From positions 1 through 26,169 of the IMG/VR virus record IMGVR_UViG_3300025128_000280: 26,169 bases of DNA; one strand, given 5' to 3'. This stretch comes from a virus. Below the pieces are notes generated by a model. It searched no databases and was not told the DNA's origin. It saw only the letters and a list, made by a program, of their open reading frames with translations. The translations under genes were made by a program, and so were the position numbers. How positions within the stretch are numbered: position 1 is the stretch's first letter; every line of letters begins with the position of its first letter. Of the stretch, positions 7,295 to 16,556 are shown piece by piece.

Positions 7295-8223
7295 TGGCAG
7301 ATGAGACATCTACCCAAGGACCGGGGACCACGGTTTCATTTGAACCGCCTTGGATTGAACAAATGCGGCGCGGTTTTCTGGACAACGCCTGGACCTGGGC
7401 AGGACAGCCTACACCCGTTCCAACACAACAGTTTGCAGGATTAGACCCTTATGAAATGCAGGCTAGAAATTTAACCTCTGGTTTAGGTGGTTTTCAACCT
7501 TATATACAAGGAGGCGCCGGGGCTTACGGACAAGGGCTCGGGGCCCTGGGCCAAGGCGTGCAGGCTGGTTATTACGGGGCACAGGGATATGATCCGAACA
7601 TGGGCAAAGCCTTTTACAACCCTTATGAAGATCAAGTGGTGCAAAAATCTCTTGATGACGTATACAAAAACTTTACACAACAAGACATGCAATCAAGATA
7701 TGGTGCAGTGGGCTCAGGAGCTTATGGTGGCGGTCGTGGACGGATCATGGAACAAGAACGCTTTAATCAACTCGGTCGAGGTATGGCGGATACAGCCGGA
7801 CAATTACGATCAGGTGGCTACAGTGCAGCACAACAGCAGGCACAAAACGCTTTTGCCGATCAGCAAAAAAGGATGCAGCAAGCAGGGCAACTGGGTGTGC
7901 AGGGAGCCAATATGTACGGGCAGCTTGGACAAGGGATCGCGGGCCTAGGACGAACAGGACAAGAGTTGTTGGGTAATCAAATTAATATGATGAACACTTT
8001 GGGCGGACAAGCCCGAGGCATTGCCGACCAAAGATTAGCTTCTCAATATAAAACCGCACAAGGACTGGCAGACGAGCCGTTTAATCGACTGGGCGGATTG
8101 ATGAAACTACTTACCAGTATGTTCCCGAAAACTCAGGGCGCCGGAATCACCACTCAATACGGTAATGTAGATGACCAAGAGCAGTTGCTCAAGGATTTGT
8201 TTAAATCATTAGGGTGGACTTAA
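7294..8223 (+). CDS. Gln/Gly/Ala-rich internal or tail virion protein
   Basis: 309 residues, beginning at a TAATG overlap. The Gln/Gly/Ala/Tyr content is very high, with YxxGLGALGQGVQAG-type repeats at about 68-95. A central motif FYNPYEDQVVQKSLDDV (about 107-123), then GAVGSGAYGGGRGR, matches my memory of a common podovirus/pelagiphage structural family (N-P-Y-x-x-x-V-V, later A-x-G-A-F/Y-G-G-x-R). Long helices follow (165-270). The C-terminal EQLLKDLFKSLGWT is a short amphipathic Leu/Phe helix. Position before two larger virion proteins fits a T7 gp14/gp15-like ejection-protein slot, but this is by analogy only. Confidence 0.55.
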   Translation: MADETSTQGPGTTVSFEPPWIEQMRRGFLDNAWTWAGQPTPVPTQQFAGLDPYEMQARNLTSGLGGFQPYIQGGAGAYGQGLGALGQGVQAGYYGAQGYDPNMGKAFYNPYEDQVVQKSLDDVYKNFTQQDMQSRYGAVGSGAYGGGRGRIMEQERFNQLGRGMADTAGQLRSGGYSAAQQQAQNAFADQQKRMQQAGQLGVQGANMYGQLGQGIAGLGRTGQELLGNQINMMNTLGGQARGIADQRLASQYKTAQGLADEPFNRLGGLMKLLTSMFPKTQGAGITTQYGNVDDQEQLLKDLFKSLGWT

Positions 8224-9935
8224 TGAACTGGAACAAGCGGCCCATGTTTAGAAATGCAGTGAACATGCACGGAGGCGGCATGGTGCCAATGCCTCGTATG
8301 CAACAAGGCACAGGTCCTAAGGGCATCCCTTCGGTTTCACCGGATCTTTTTAGCCCGGCGGAGTTTATGGGTGAACCCCTTAATGAAATGACAGGTACCG
8401 GAACTGGAATCAGTGGAGCAGGCTTTTTCCCTGAAGGCATGCCCATAGGAGGATCCCCTGCGGTAACGGACACAGGTATTGTTGCCGGATTAGATGAAGA
8501 AATGGTCGCAGAGCCGGAAGTTAAAGAAAACAAACTAGAGTTGGCTAAACAACAAGCCATGTCTATTTTTGACCAATCCTTTGAAGAAACCATGGCGGTC
8601 ATGCAAGCACAAATAGCGGCAGGCGGCATGTCGATGCAGGACATGGACGTGGTGTTGATGGATGAAATCGAAGTTCTTGAAGGTCAAGCCGAGGCTACGG
8701 TCAAAGAAGCCATGGGTTTACCACAAGACGTGGACTTAATTCCCGCGGAAGTGGCACAAAGTTATTTAGAGAAAGCACGCATGATTGTAAGTGCCCCACC
8801 GGCGCAAGAACAGCCTATGGAGATGCCTATGGGCATAGAAACAATGGCCCAAGAAGTACAAGGAATGAGAGGGGGAAGCGGTTCTAGTGGTGTACAACTC
8901 GAAGAAGAAGAGGAAGAAACCGATCCGTTGTCCATCATCGAAGAGAACCGTAGAAGCTCAATAGAAAGACAAGATGTATTAAGAGAACGAGAAAGACAAG
9001 CTGCCAGAGATAGACAAGGCGTCCTTGATACAAAAATAAGAGCCGGTGATTTCAGTGAAGGGTTTAAAACGGATTGGAGTAAATTAGAGAGACTAAAAGA
9101 AGAGGTCAAAGCCGTTGCGTCAGAAGAAGCCATGAACACAAGTTCTTATTCTCCCGCAGTTTCTACCATGGGAGGTAAATGGCTTGGAGCGTTACATACT
9201 ACACCAAAAAGAGCAAAGCTTGCCGGTAGAAAAGCCGTTCTTAATTATGAAATGGAAATTGAAAAACTAAAACAAGCCGAACAACAAGCGCTAAAACAGG
9301 GCGATGCTCAGATGCTACGAAACGTTTTTGAACAAACACAAAAAATAGAAGACCAGTTATCAAACACCTTGTTAAGCACCACTGGGGCAATAGAAAAACA
9401 AGCCATAACAGAAACCGGAGACATTCTGACCAAACAGATCGGGGACGAAGGCTTTACGGACACATGGCGCACGGACCAATATTGGAGGGACGTATTAAAA
9501 GATCCAGCCTCTGATGACATAGACAAAAGAATCGCAGAACAAGCATTAGGTATTGGTTCTGGAAAAGGCGACGTAGCTACGCGAACCGCTGAGTTTGTAA
9601 AACTAGCGAACGCTGCTTGGAAAGATTATGCAAGCCCTGGCGGTGGCACAATGAGTTATGACAGTAAAGTAGAGAGATTTATAAAAGAGTTTGCGCCTAT
9701 AATCGAGTTTCATGGGTCAACCATTCTTCCAACAGACCCTAACTTCTCGGATGTCGTAAGAAACTATATGATGTCACAAGACAGCGGTGCCCAAGCAACG
9801 CCCTCTGCGCCTAAAACCTGGGATCTTGATGCAATGGGTATTACCAAAGACCAAGTTAATGCCATGATTGAAGCAGGGTTGTTTAACTCCGGAGACACTT
9901 TAAAAATAGGCGACAAAGAAACGCTGGTTCCGTAA
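8223..9935 (+). CDS. Helical virion protein, possibly ejected internal protein
   Basis: 570 residues from ATG 8223 (TAATG overlap); a GTG at 8214 would add three residues. The N-terminus is Gly/Met-rich (VNMHGGGMVPMPRMQQG), a pattern common at the start of marine phage virion proteins. Next come an acidic helical domain (about 95-190), a Glu-rich low-complexity spot (EEEEEET, about 230-240), then a highly charged helical region (245-400) with coiled-coil potential and a mixed C-terminal domain. No catalytic motif is visible. It lies directly before the giant protein, so a partner in the internal core or ejection apparatus is plausible but unproven. Confidence 0.55.
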   Translation: MNWNKRPMFRNAVNMHGGGMVPMPRMQQGTGPKGIPSVSPDLFSPAEFMGEPLNEMTGTGTGISGAGFFPEGMPIGGSPAVTDTGIVAGLDEEMVAEPEVKENKLELAKQQAMSIFDQSFEETMAVMQAQIAAGGMSMQDMDVVLMDEIEVLEGQAEATVKEAMGLPQDVDLIPAEVAQSYLEKARMIVSAPPAQEQPMEMPMGIETMAQEVQGMRGGSGSSGVQLEEEEEETDPLSIIEENRRSSIERQDVLRERERQAARDRQGVLDTKIRAGDFSEGFKTDWSKLERLKEEVKAVASEEAMNTSSYSPAVSTMGGKWLGALHTTPKRAKLAGRKAVLNYEMEIEKLKQAEQQALKQGDAQMLRNVFEQTQKIEDQLSNTLLSTTGAIEKQAITETGDILTKQIGDEGFTDTWRTDQYWRDVLKDPASDDIDKRIAEQALGIGSGKGDVATRTAEFVKLANAAWKDYASPGGGTMSYDSKVERFIKEFAPIIEFHGSTILPTDPNFSDVVRNYMMSQDSGAQATPSAPKTWDLDAMGITKDQVNAMIEAGLFNSGDTLKIGDKETLVP

Positions 9936-9936
9936 C

Positions 9937-12900
9937 ATGGCTTCTTTAACGCAGGCCCAACTTGACGAGCTTTTTTCTCCGGAGGGCACTGAAATACCCC
10001 CTCCCCCGCCCGAAGAAGAAGATTTACCCGATGTCCGCGGACAACGGAAACAGTCTTGGAGAGAGATGGTTGGAGAAGCGTCTTTAATCAAACAACAAAT
10101 TGGACTAGACGCTTCTGAAGAAGTTGCAGAAACCTTTGAAGGTATTGGCCCTCAAATCGGACAAGTGTTCAAAAACGCTAAAGACGCCTTGAAATTGAGC
10201 GCTTTAGAAGCCTCACGTTACGGTTTTACTCAAGCGCCTGGTGCCTATGCAGGAATCCCTAAGAGCATCGAAGAACGAGAACTGTTAAACCAGCAAATTG
10301 ACGAAGCTGCTGTAGAACTAATTAAACAAATCCAACTGGGTATTAAAAAAGTCGAGGACCTAAATCCGGAAGACTTAAATAATCTGCAACAAGGGATCAG
10401 AAGCGGTGTGATAAGTTTTTCCATGATGGCACCGTTATTGGCAGCAAGTATTTTTACAAAAAGTCCCACTCCTCTAATCACCGGCATGTCTTTACTCACC
10501 GCCGGAGACAGTTATACGAGTGGAAGAGCCGAGGGTTTATCTCACGAAGACGCTTTTACTTATGGCGCAATAGACGGTTTCATCGAAGGCGTGACCGAAA
10601 TAATTCCCGCCAAAACGCTTTTAAAATTATTTCCCGGCGCCAAAGATACGGCCGGAAGATTCTCCGTAAACGCTCTTAAGTTTCTTTTTCAAGACATCGC
10701 CGGCGAGCAGGCAGCCACTTGGTTGCAAAACCTAAACGCTTATCAGTATGATTTGGACAAGGAAAGGTTGGCTATTGAAGATGATCCGAACCTGGACGGC
10801 GTGGAAAAAGAACAGCTTTTAGGTGAATTGGCTAAAAAACGTGCGGTAATAACCTTTTTTGCGACTCTTACAGCCGGGGGCATGCAGGTCGGTACTGCTA
10901 AAATGATCGACTACGGCTTGTCAGAGAAAGAAATTCAGGAAAGCTTAAACCCACAAATAACCGAACAGTTGGAACTGTTTCCGAATATTGGGACAGAACA
11001 AACAGTTGCTGAAGGCTTACTTCTTCTTGGACAGGCGCAATCGGGAGCGGTGCAGTCTTTAAACGATCTTTTAGAACAAAAACAAGGCCTATTGACTGAC
11101 CCCACCCTTAAAGAAGACAAGAAAAAACAAAAAGCTGCAATTGATGAAATAGACAAACAAATACTTGAAGCGGAACAGAAAGTGGAACGCATTGAACAAA
11201 CGCGTATCGAGTTTGAGAACAATGATGAACGATTAAAGCGTCTAAGAGAGATCGAAGAAGAGCTTGAGTATAGCGAAGACGCACAAATAACCGCGGAACT
11301 TGAGCAGGAAAAAACAGCCCTCTTATCGGAAATCAAGATGGAAGGACCGGGGACCGGGGTTGAACGACTAGAGCCGGTTGAGTACACACCTTTTGAGATT
11401 GAAGAAGGAGTAGTTGGTTTAGAAAACTCTCCGGAAGCACAAAAACAAAAAGGCAAAACAGGGTTTTTCAATTCTACTGTGCAAAGATTGTATGACGAGC
11501 TTATAGAACCGCGGACCGCGGAAAACATTGTTATAGCTTACAACACGATACGACAGAAAATGGCAGACTCAGGGTTTGTTTCCGATGGTGTTGTAGATCA
11601 AAAAGCGCCTGTGGTTATTAAGCAAGCGCAAAAAGACCTTCGACGTTTGTTGCGTTTGTCAAAAAACCTTTTAAACAAACGTTTAGCGATCAGTCGTTTA
11701 CAGAACAAATTGGCAGACGGCACCATAGAAGAGACAGAGTACAATCAAAAAGTGTTAAAAAATAATCAGTCGATTGTTGAAACCGAAGCAAACATCGACA
11801 AAATTATTGAACGCTCTCAGGAACCTGCACTAACGTTGCCGGATCTCCCTGAAAACTTAGAAAATCCTTATGGGGTCAACAGCCGTTTTTTTGTGCCCAA
11901 AGGGTTTAGAAGAACCATACGAGAAAAAATACTTCCCTACAGGTTTAACAATGTTGTTGTGTATAGGCCCACGGCGGAAAAAGAAGAGGTGTTCCAAGAA
12001 AATTTGCCTGAGGAAGAAGTGGACCCTATGCCAAAAATTCCTTTTAAGAAAATTAAATATGACTCCACAATCAGACTGTATTTTTATGATATGGCTGGAA
12101 CAGGAACTCTTGAAGAAAGAGCGCTTAAAGATCCGCTAACCGGGGAAGTTTTTTATGCGGAATACGATGCTATAGAGTTTGTTGATCCGCTTTCAGGAAC
12201 ACTGGAACTTAACGAAACCCTGTTGCCCTCTATTGAAATGGACGGTAAAACCTACCAGGCGCTATGGGAGCCGGGCACCCAGTCAAAAGCTCTGGTTAAA
12301 ATGATGGGTGATCCAGCAATGTCGCCGGACATAATGAAAGAGTTTTATGAAACAAAAGATCCTCGCATTCTTGCTGCTTTTTGGTATGACCGTTATAAGA
12401 GCTTGTTCCGTCCAAGAGGCGTGCGTCCGACAATCATGGAAGAACTACAAACGGGTCCCGAAGGCCCGATAGCCAAGGGCAGATTGTCTGAAAGACAGCT
12501 TAATCGAATTTTTAGAAACATTGCAACCATTCAAAAAACCTTAGAAAAAAATATTGAAAAAGGGCTGGTAAAAATAAAGGCCACTATTGATGATGAAGGC
12601 ATAATCTACGAGTCGGGAGACTTAGGTGGCAGTTGGAAATTTTATCTTGATCCGGTCACGACCATGGACCGTTTTAAAGAGCTGATTGCCAAATCTTTTA
12701 GGGGCAATAAAAAAGCGCAAAAAGAATTAAGGCGATTGGGTCAGGGAGAACTGGTCGATGCTATTGTCCAAGGAAGAAAAAGAATCAGCAAAAACTCAAG
12801 GCGTATTATTGACTTGGTTAAAAAGATTGATCCGGACTACACCGTTTATAGCAAAGAAAAAATAGAGATGATTGAGGATACGATTGAGCGCTACATGGGC

Positions 12901-15672
12901 AGAATTTTTGGCGCGTATGTGTTCCCTGATTGGCGTCCTCCCAACAGACTAACCGCTACAAAAAGAGAAAAAGATCAGCACAACGCTGCGGTCGAGCAGT
13001 TGGCAGCAATCTATGCAGAAAAACAAGGAACGCCAATAGAAGAAGCCACAGCACTAGCCGAAAAAGACCTAGATATTTTATACAGCGGCACAGGCCAGCA
13101 ACGAGCCGAGCTTTTTGTGTCCATGTTTGAGTTTACCCCACCCTATCTAACGGCTGAAACGGGGGGAGAAACCTTATTGTTGCCGCAACTTAAACAAAAA
13201 AGAGCGGACATTCCGAGCGAGGTAAGAAAAGCTTTGGGCGAAGTCACCGAGTCTTGGGCACAAGCACAAATGACCGCAATGAAACAAGAGCAGTTTATTG
13301 CTGTGACCGAATATTTATTAGAGTTAGCAGAAATTGGTAACGCCCCTGCAACACGTTTTCTTTCTTTGGTTGAAACACCAAACTACAACACACAAATCAC
13401 CGTTCCCGGAGATGTGCTAAACCCTCTTAACGGGTATTACACAACGCCTGCCATGGCGCAAGCGATTATGAAAACCATGGGTTACGGTCCGTTGCGCCGT
13501 TATTTAAACGACATGCCCGCACTCCTTAATCCTCTTAAGCAGCCTTTTTTAAGTGCACAGGGGGCCATGGGGTATATCTCTCTTGCTTATTTAAACCTCT
13601 CCATAAAAACACAAAGTAGAAACCTACAAAGCGCGATGTTCTTTCCTCAAATGTCGGGCAACTGGCAAGCGTATAAAAACCCGCGTGCAGCAGCACAGTA
13701 TATTAAAGAACAGTTTGGAGACATGTCTTCAGCGGAACTGGATTTTATTGTGAAAGAAAATATTATTGGCTCAAGTGTGATGCTCGGGGAGCGAAAAGCA
13801 ATGCTTGACAGAATGCAGGGCATGGCGACTTGGCAAGAGTTTACCGATTATTTAGAAGAAAGCGCTGTTAGCAGGGGAGAAAAAGGTAAAAAAGCTCTTC
13901 AAAGGTCGTTGCGCACAGCAGAAGAACTGTATCAACTGGCGGACGACATACCTAAAATAATGAACTATCTTGGAGAAAGAGAATCGGGTTTTGGTATCTT
14001 TGCTCCGGAAGGTGTTCAAAACTTAACCGAACAACAAATAGAAGATCGTTTTGACATGATCTCTGAGTTGATTGTTGAGCAGGGCGGTCGAAAGGTGACG
14101 CGTTCAAAAAGCACGCCGGCCGAGAACCTACAAAAAGCCATTCATGCTAGGGCTTCATTTCTTACTCGAAGAAACATTCCAAACTATAATCGGTTGCCGA
14201 ACATCCTTGACGCTTTAAGAATGGGTTTAGTTGCAAACTTTCCAGGTTTTAACACCGCGGTAATAACAAGCCAAGCAAACATTATGAAAACCGCGTTGCT
14301 GGAGCACCAATTGGCACACTCGGACGATCCCGCAATTGACGCTGGGTTAAAGTTTCGCTTGCAAAAAAGAGCGGCCATGCGCGGAGTGTCCAACGCTGCT
14401 TGGATGGTCGGACCAGGAACGTTTATGGCAGCCGCTTCTGCGCTACGCTTTGCAGGGAAAACAGCCAAAGTAGCAGGAATCAGTGTTGGGGCAACGGCAA
14501 TAATTGCTCCTCAAGCATTGTCTCGTTTTGTCGCTGAATGGGCGGTCAACAACAACCTTATTTTTGTGTCTGATCCCGATGAAGACGGCACATTTGAGGT
14601 CTATGATTTTTCGCACACGGATGGTTTTACGTTAATCTCTGAGCCGTCCAGGCTGCTCTTAAAGTATCTTGCCACCGACTATTATTTGGGTGAAGAGGCT
14701 TCAGACAAAGTTTGGGACACCCTTATGCAGTCTTTAAAGAACGTGCGATCAAGTTACACTGATGAAAAAATTATGAAAAGGGCGGTTTTGGAGTTTAGCA
14801 GCGGGAAAGACCGAGAAACAGGGAAATTCTACATAGATACAGAAGCGCCTTGGTGGGTGCAACTAAAAGACAAACTCGAACGGTTTATTAGCACTGTGTC
14901 GCCAAAAATTTTCCACGAAACCCTTGATATAGGAAAGGCTCTGGTGCTTACAGGAGAAGAAGCGCTGGATAAAAAAGGCAGAGAAAGAAATCTTTTGCGT
15001 TCTCTGGCCTATACTTTGGGGCTTAAAACCGAGCAATATACGCCTAAAGAAGTTATCCACGACTATAAAGTTTCTGATTTTACTACAGCATTAGAGACCA
15101 GCGAAAAATGGGCTAAAAGTGTTTTCTTTAGAGCCGAGGGCAGCGAACTGGGTTACGACGACATGCCGGCAATGGTTGCAGCTTACGATGAGTTGCAACG
15201 ACAACATTTTGAGCAGGTCAGAAATTTGCGTTTGGACATTCATTGGATGGCACCGATTCTTGGTACTTCTCCTGCTGAGACATTTAACTTTCTTGCACAA
15301 GAAGGTCGTCTCGAGTCTTTACGAACAGCGGACAGAGCAAACATCATACCGGATCGCAACGACAATCCGTTGTATGTGCCAACAAGTCTTTCCAGCTTTG
15401 TAAAGGCGTATGGTGGTCAGCTTAGAAAACTCCAAAGGAAAAACCCGGAGCTTTTATCAGATCAAGAGATAGAAGAACGCGTTAATACTTTGGCTGAAAG
15501 AATAGAAAGATTGTCTTATAACAAGTGGGCACAAAAACCTGTTTCATGGACATGGCAGGGGGTTGTTCAACAAGCAAGGGAGTTTGAAGAAAATAAAAAG
15601 AACCAAGACATTACAAGCCCAACAACGCTTTCTGACGAAGAGTTAAACGCTCTTTTTACTATAGAAGACTAA
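9937..15672 (+). CDS. Giant internal/ejection-type virion protein (1911 aa)
   Basis: This is the largest gene in the window. Order: an acidic, Pro-rich N-terminus beginning MASLTQAQLDELFSPEG; helical region with a hydrophobic segment (about 155-190, SFSMMAPLLAASIF, then PLITGMSLLTAG); a motif with SGRAEGLSHEDAFTYGAIDG recalling the helical linkers of phage polyvalent proteins; a strong coiled coil (about 370-470); mixed domains (480-1200); RRNIPNYNRLPNILDALR (about 1408), a motif I associate with giant marine phage virion proteins; a second hydrophobic region (about 1482-1530, AAWMVGPGTFMAAASALRFA and after); and a C-terminus ending TLSDEELNALFTIED. Size, helices and hydrophobic regions at both ends fit a T7 gp16-like ejected protein that forms a channel across the cell envelope. 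I saw no clear peptidase, lysozyme or polymerase motif. Confidence 0.6.
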   Translation: MASLTQAQLDELFSPEGTEIPPPPPEEEDLPDVRGQRKQSWREMVGEASLIKQQIGLDASEEVAETFEGIGPQIGQVFKNAKDALKLSALEASRYGFTQAPGAYAGIPKSIEERELLNQQIDEAAVELIKQIQLGIKKVEDLNPEDLNNLQQGIRSGVISFSMMAPLLAASIFTKSPTPLITGMSLLTAGDSYTSGRAEGLSHEDAFTYGAIDGFIEGVTEIIPAKTLLKLFPGAKDTAGRFSVNALKFLFQDIAGEQAATWLQNLNAYQYDLDKERLAIEDDPNLDGVEKEQLLGELAKKRAVITFFATLTAGGMQVGTAKMIDYGLSEKEIQESLNPQITEQLELFPNIGTEQTVAEGLLLLGQAQSGAVQSLNDLLEQKQGLLTDPTLKEDKKKQKAAIDEIDKQILEAEQKVERIEQTRIEFENNDERLKRLREIEEELEYSEDAQITAELEQEKTALLSEIKMEGPGTGVERLEPVEYTPFEIEEGVVGLENSPEAQKQKGKTGFFNSTVQRLYDELIEPRTAENIVIAYNTIRQKMADSGFVSDGVVDQKAPVVIKQAQKDLRRLLRLSKNLLNKRLAISRLQNKLADGTIEETEYNQKVLKNNQSIVETEANIDKIIERSQEPALTLPDLPENLENPYGVNSRFFVPKGFRRTIREKILPYRFNNVVVYRPTAEKEEVFQENLPEEEVDPMPKIPFKKIKYDSTIRLYFYDMAGTGTLEERALKDPLTGEVFYAEYDAIEFVDPLSGTLELNETLLPSIEMDGKTYQALWEPGTQSKALVKMMGDPAMSPDIMKEFYETKDPRILAAFWYDRYKSLFRPRGVRPTIMEELQTGPEGPIAKGRLSERQLNRIFRNIATIQKTLEKNIEKGLVKIKATIDDEGIIYESGDLGGSWKFYLDPVTTMDRFKELIAKSFRGNKKAQKELRRLGQGELVDAIVQGRKRISKNSRRIIDLVKKIDPDYTVYSKEKIEMIEDTIERYMGRIFGAYVFPDWRPPNRLTATKREKDQHNAAVEQLAAIYAEKQGTPIEEATALAEKDLDILYSGTGQQRAELFVSMFEFTPPYLTAETGGETLLLPQLKQKRADIPSEVRKALGEVTESWAQAQMTAMKQEQFIAVTEYLLELAEIGNAPATRFLSLVETPNYNTQITVPGDVLNPLNGYYTTPAMAQAIMKTMGYGPLRRYLNDMPALLNPLKQPFLSAQGAMGYISLAYLNLSIKTQSRNLQSAMFFPQMSGNWQAYKNPRAAAQYIKEQFGDMSSAELDFIVKENIIGSSVMLGERKAMLDRMQGMATWQEFTDYLEESAVSRGEKGKKALQRSLRTAEELYQLADDIPKIMNYLGERESGFGIFAPEGVQNLTEQQIEDRFDMISELIVEQGGRKVTRSKSTPAENLQKAIHARASFLTRRNIPNYNRLPNILDALRMGLVANFPGFNTAVITSQANIMKTALLEHQLAHSDDPAIDAGLKFRLQKRAAMRGVSNAAWMVGPGTFMAAASALRFAGKTAKVAGISVGATAIIAPQALSRFVAEWAVNNNLIFVSDPDEDGTFEVYDFSHTDGFTLISEPSRLLLKYLATDYYLGEEASDKVWDTLMQSLKNVRSSYTDEKIMKRAVLEFSSGKDRETGKFYIDTEAPWWVQLKDKLERFISTVSPKIFHETLDIGKALVLTGEEALDKKGRERNLLRSLAYTLGLKTEQYTPKEVIHDYKVSDFTTALETSEKWAKSVFFRAEGSELGYDDMPAMVAAYDELQRQHFEQVRNLRLDIHWMAPILGTSPAETFNFLAQEGRLESLRTADRANIIPDRNDNPLYVPTSLSSFVKAYGGQLRKLQRKNPELLSDQEIEERVNTLAERIERLSYNKWAQKPVSWTWQGVVQQAREFEENKKNQDITSPTTLSDEELNALFTIED

Positions 15673-16345
15673 ACTGGTCCACTCTCTCGTTCCAAGCCTC
15701 AACGGCGCGGTCAAACTCACGGCTTTCCAGAACAAACTCTTGATAAAAGCCGTCCACTGAGCACATCATAATGACGCCTTTTCTGATGTCAGTGCCATGT
15801 AGTGCGTTGTGCGCTGTCGCATAAGCGGCAAGTTGTTGAAAATAGTCCCAAACGTAACGTCTGCTCTTCTTAGGTATATTGGTTTGTTTAAAGTCCATAA
15901 TGGCCTCTTCACCCAAATGTTTGCCGATCACATCTGCGGTGCCGGCATACTTACCCGGATAATATAAAGGCACTTCACAGCCATACACTTGGTCAATGGA
16001 CGGAAACCCTTGGTCCATGATGGTGCAAGCCATTTTATAGGCTCTCTTTTTTTCGTGGGTGTCTGGGTAATAGTTCCAAATACTGCCTTCTTTTAACTGT
16101 TTTTCAAGAATAGCGTGCATTTCGCTACCGCGAGCAGCGGCTTCGCTGCGTATACGCTCGGCTTCCTCTTCTCCCACCTTCTCAACCCATTTTTTCAGGC
16201 TGTCTCCTTTCTTGGTTCCGGACAAGATAGTGGTGACAGAGGGAAGTTTTTCCTCTCCGTAAATATAAAGACGTCTACCGTCTTCTGTCTCCTGTGTGAG
16301 CTCTACGTATTCGTAGGGAGATTCAAACGGTATATCGTGTTTCAT
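15659..16345 (-). CDS. RecB/Cas4-type PD-(D/E)XK exonuclease
   Basis: 228 residues. The nuclease core is readable: LPSVTTIL (34-41), the metal-binding His of RGSEMH (His77), Asp138 in GTADVI, the D-F-K of motif III (Asp151, Lys153, MDFKQTN) and the helical QxxxY motif (Gln171-Tyr175, QLAAY). This His-Asp-Asp-x-Lys-QxxxY set defines RecB/AddB/Cas4/lambda-exo-like nucleases of the PD-(D/E)XK superfamily, which degrade or resect DNA ends. Length matches stand-alone phage versions, and no Fe-S cysteine cluster of the Cas4 type is obvious. The start overlaps the small upstream gene by TAATG. Its tail overlaps the giant virion gene on the other strand by 14 bases. A role in recombination or host DNA breakdown is inferred. 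Confidence 0.85.
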   Translation of the reverse strand: MKHDIPFESPYEYVELTQETEDGRRLYIYGEEKLPSVTTILSGTKKGDSLKKWVEKVGEEEAERIRSEAAARGSEMHAILEKQLKEGSIWNYYPDTHEKKRAYKMACTIMDQGFPSIDQVYGCEVPLYYPGKYAGTADVIGKHLGEEAIMDFKQTNIPKKSRRYVWDYFQQLAAYATAHNALHGTDIRKGVIMMCSVDGFYQEFVLESREFDRAVEAWNERVDQFSLL

Positions 16346-16491
16346 TATTTGACGTTTTCTTTCTTTGCCATTTCTTTAATGGCTTGCGCAAAAACATTGC
16401 TCGTAGGTCTTTCGGTGTGTGTACCAATCCTCCTGGCTAGTTCTACTATTTCTTTGCGTATAGCTACGCTTTTCCACTTTTTAGTGTTCAT
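16345..16491 (-). CDS. 48-residue ribbon-helix-helix (Arc/MetJ-type) DNA-binding protein
   Basis: The start codon (CAT on + at 16489-16491) has AAGGAG (16497-16502 on +) five bases upstream. The protein has a beta strand with KSVAIRKE (about 7-14), a helix VELARRIG (16-23), a turn THTERPTS (24-31) and a helix SNVFAQAIKEMAKK (31-44). This strand-helix-turn-helix order, with alternating strand residues and the S-N-V-x-x-Q-A-I second helix, is the RHH fold signature; RHH dimers bind short operators. The stop overlaps the nuclease start (TAATG), so the two are translationally coupled. An own promoter and a 19-base palindrome lie just upstream, which suggests autoregulation of this two-gene unit. 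Confidence 0.7.
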   Translation of the reverse strand: MNTKKWKSVAIRKEIVELARRIGTHTERPTSNVFAQAIKEMAKKENVK

Positions 16492-16518
16492 AGGTTCTCC
16501 TTATGTTTTATCTGATAG

Positions 16519-16548
16519 ATTATAATACAAGTCTCTCAATATATACAA
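16519..16548 (-). promoter_or_regulatory. Leftward sigma70-like promoter for RHH-nuclease pair
   Basis: Reading the minus strand, a consensus -10 TATAAT (16519-16524) is preceded by an 18-base spacer and a weak -35 TTGTAT (16543-16548). Transcription would start near 16511, about 20 bases before the RHH start codon. It sits in the 63-base AT-rich gap after the polymerase stop, the only internal gap of the leftward operon with a good -10. Confidence 0.6.
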
Positions 16549-16556
16549 CATATATT
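16538..16556. promoter_or_regulatory. Operator-like inverted repeat over the -35 box
   Basis: AATATAT (16538-16544) and ATATATT (16550-16556) are perfect reverse complements around ACAAC, making a 19-base palindrome that covers the -35 hexamer of the RHH promoter and touches the polymerase stop codon. Its size and position fit an operator for the adjacent RHH protein. Pure A/T arms can occur by chance, which lowers confidence. Confidence 0.45.

Noticed and set aside
11870-13130. Two plus-strand ORFs inside the giant virion gene
   Set aside because: They are out-of-frame shadows with basic, unfolded-looking products and no ribosome sites.
9937-15672. Lysozyme, metallopeptidase or RNA polymerase domain in the giant protein
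   Set aside because: I looked for HExxH, lytic transglycosylase Glu motifs and polymerase DxDxD-type motifs and found none convincing by eye.
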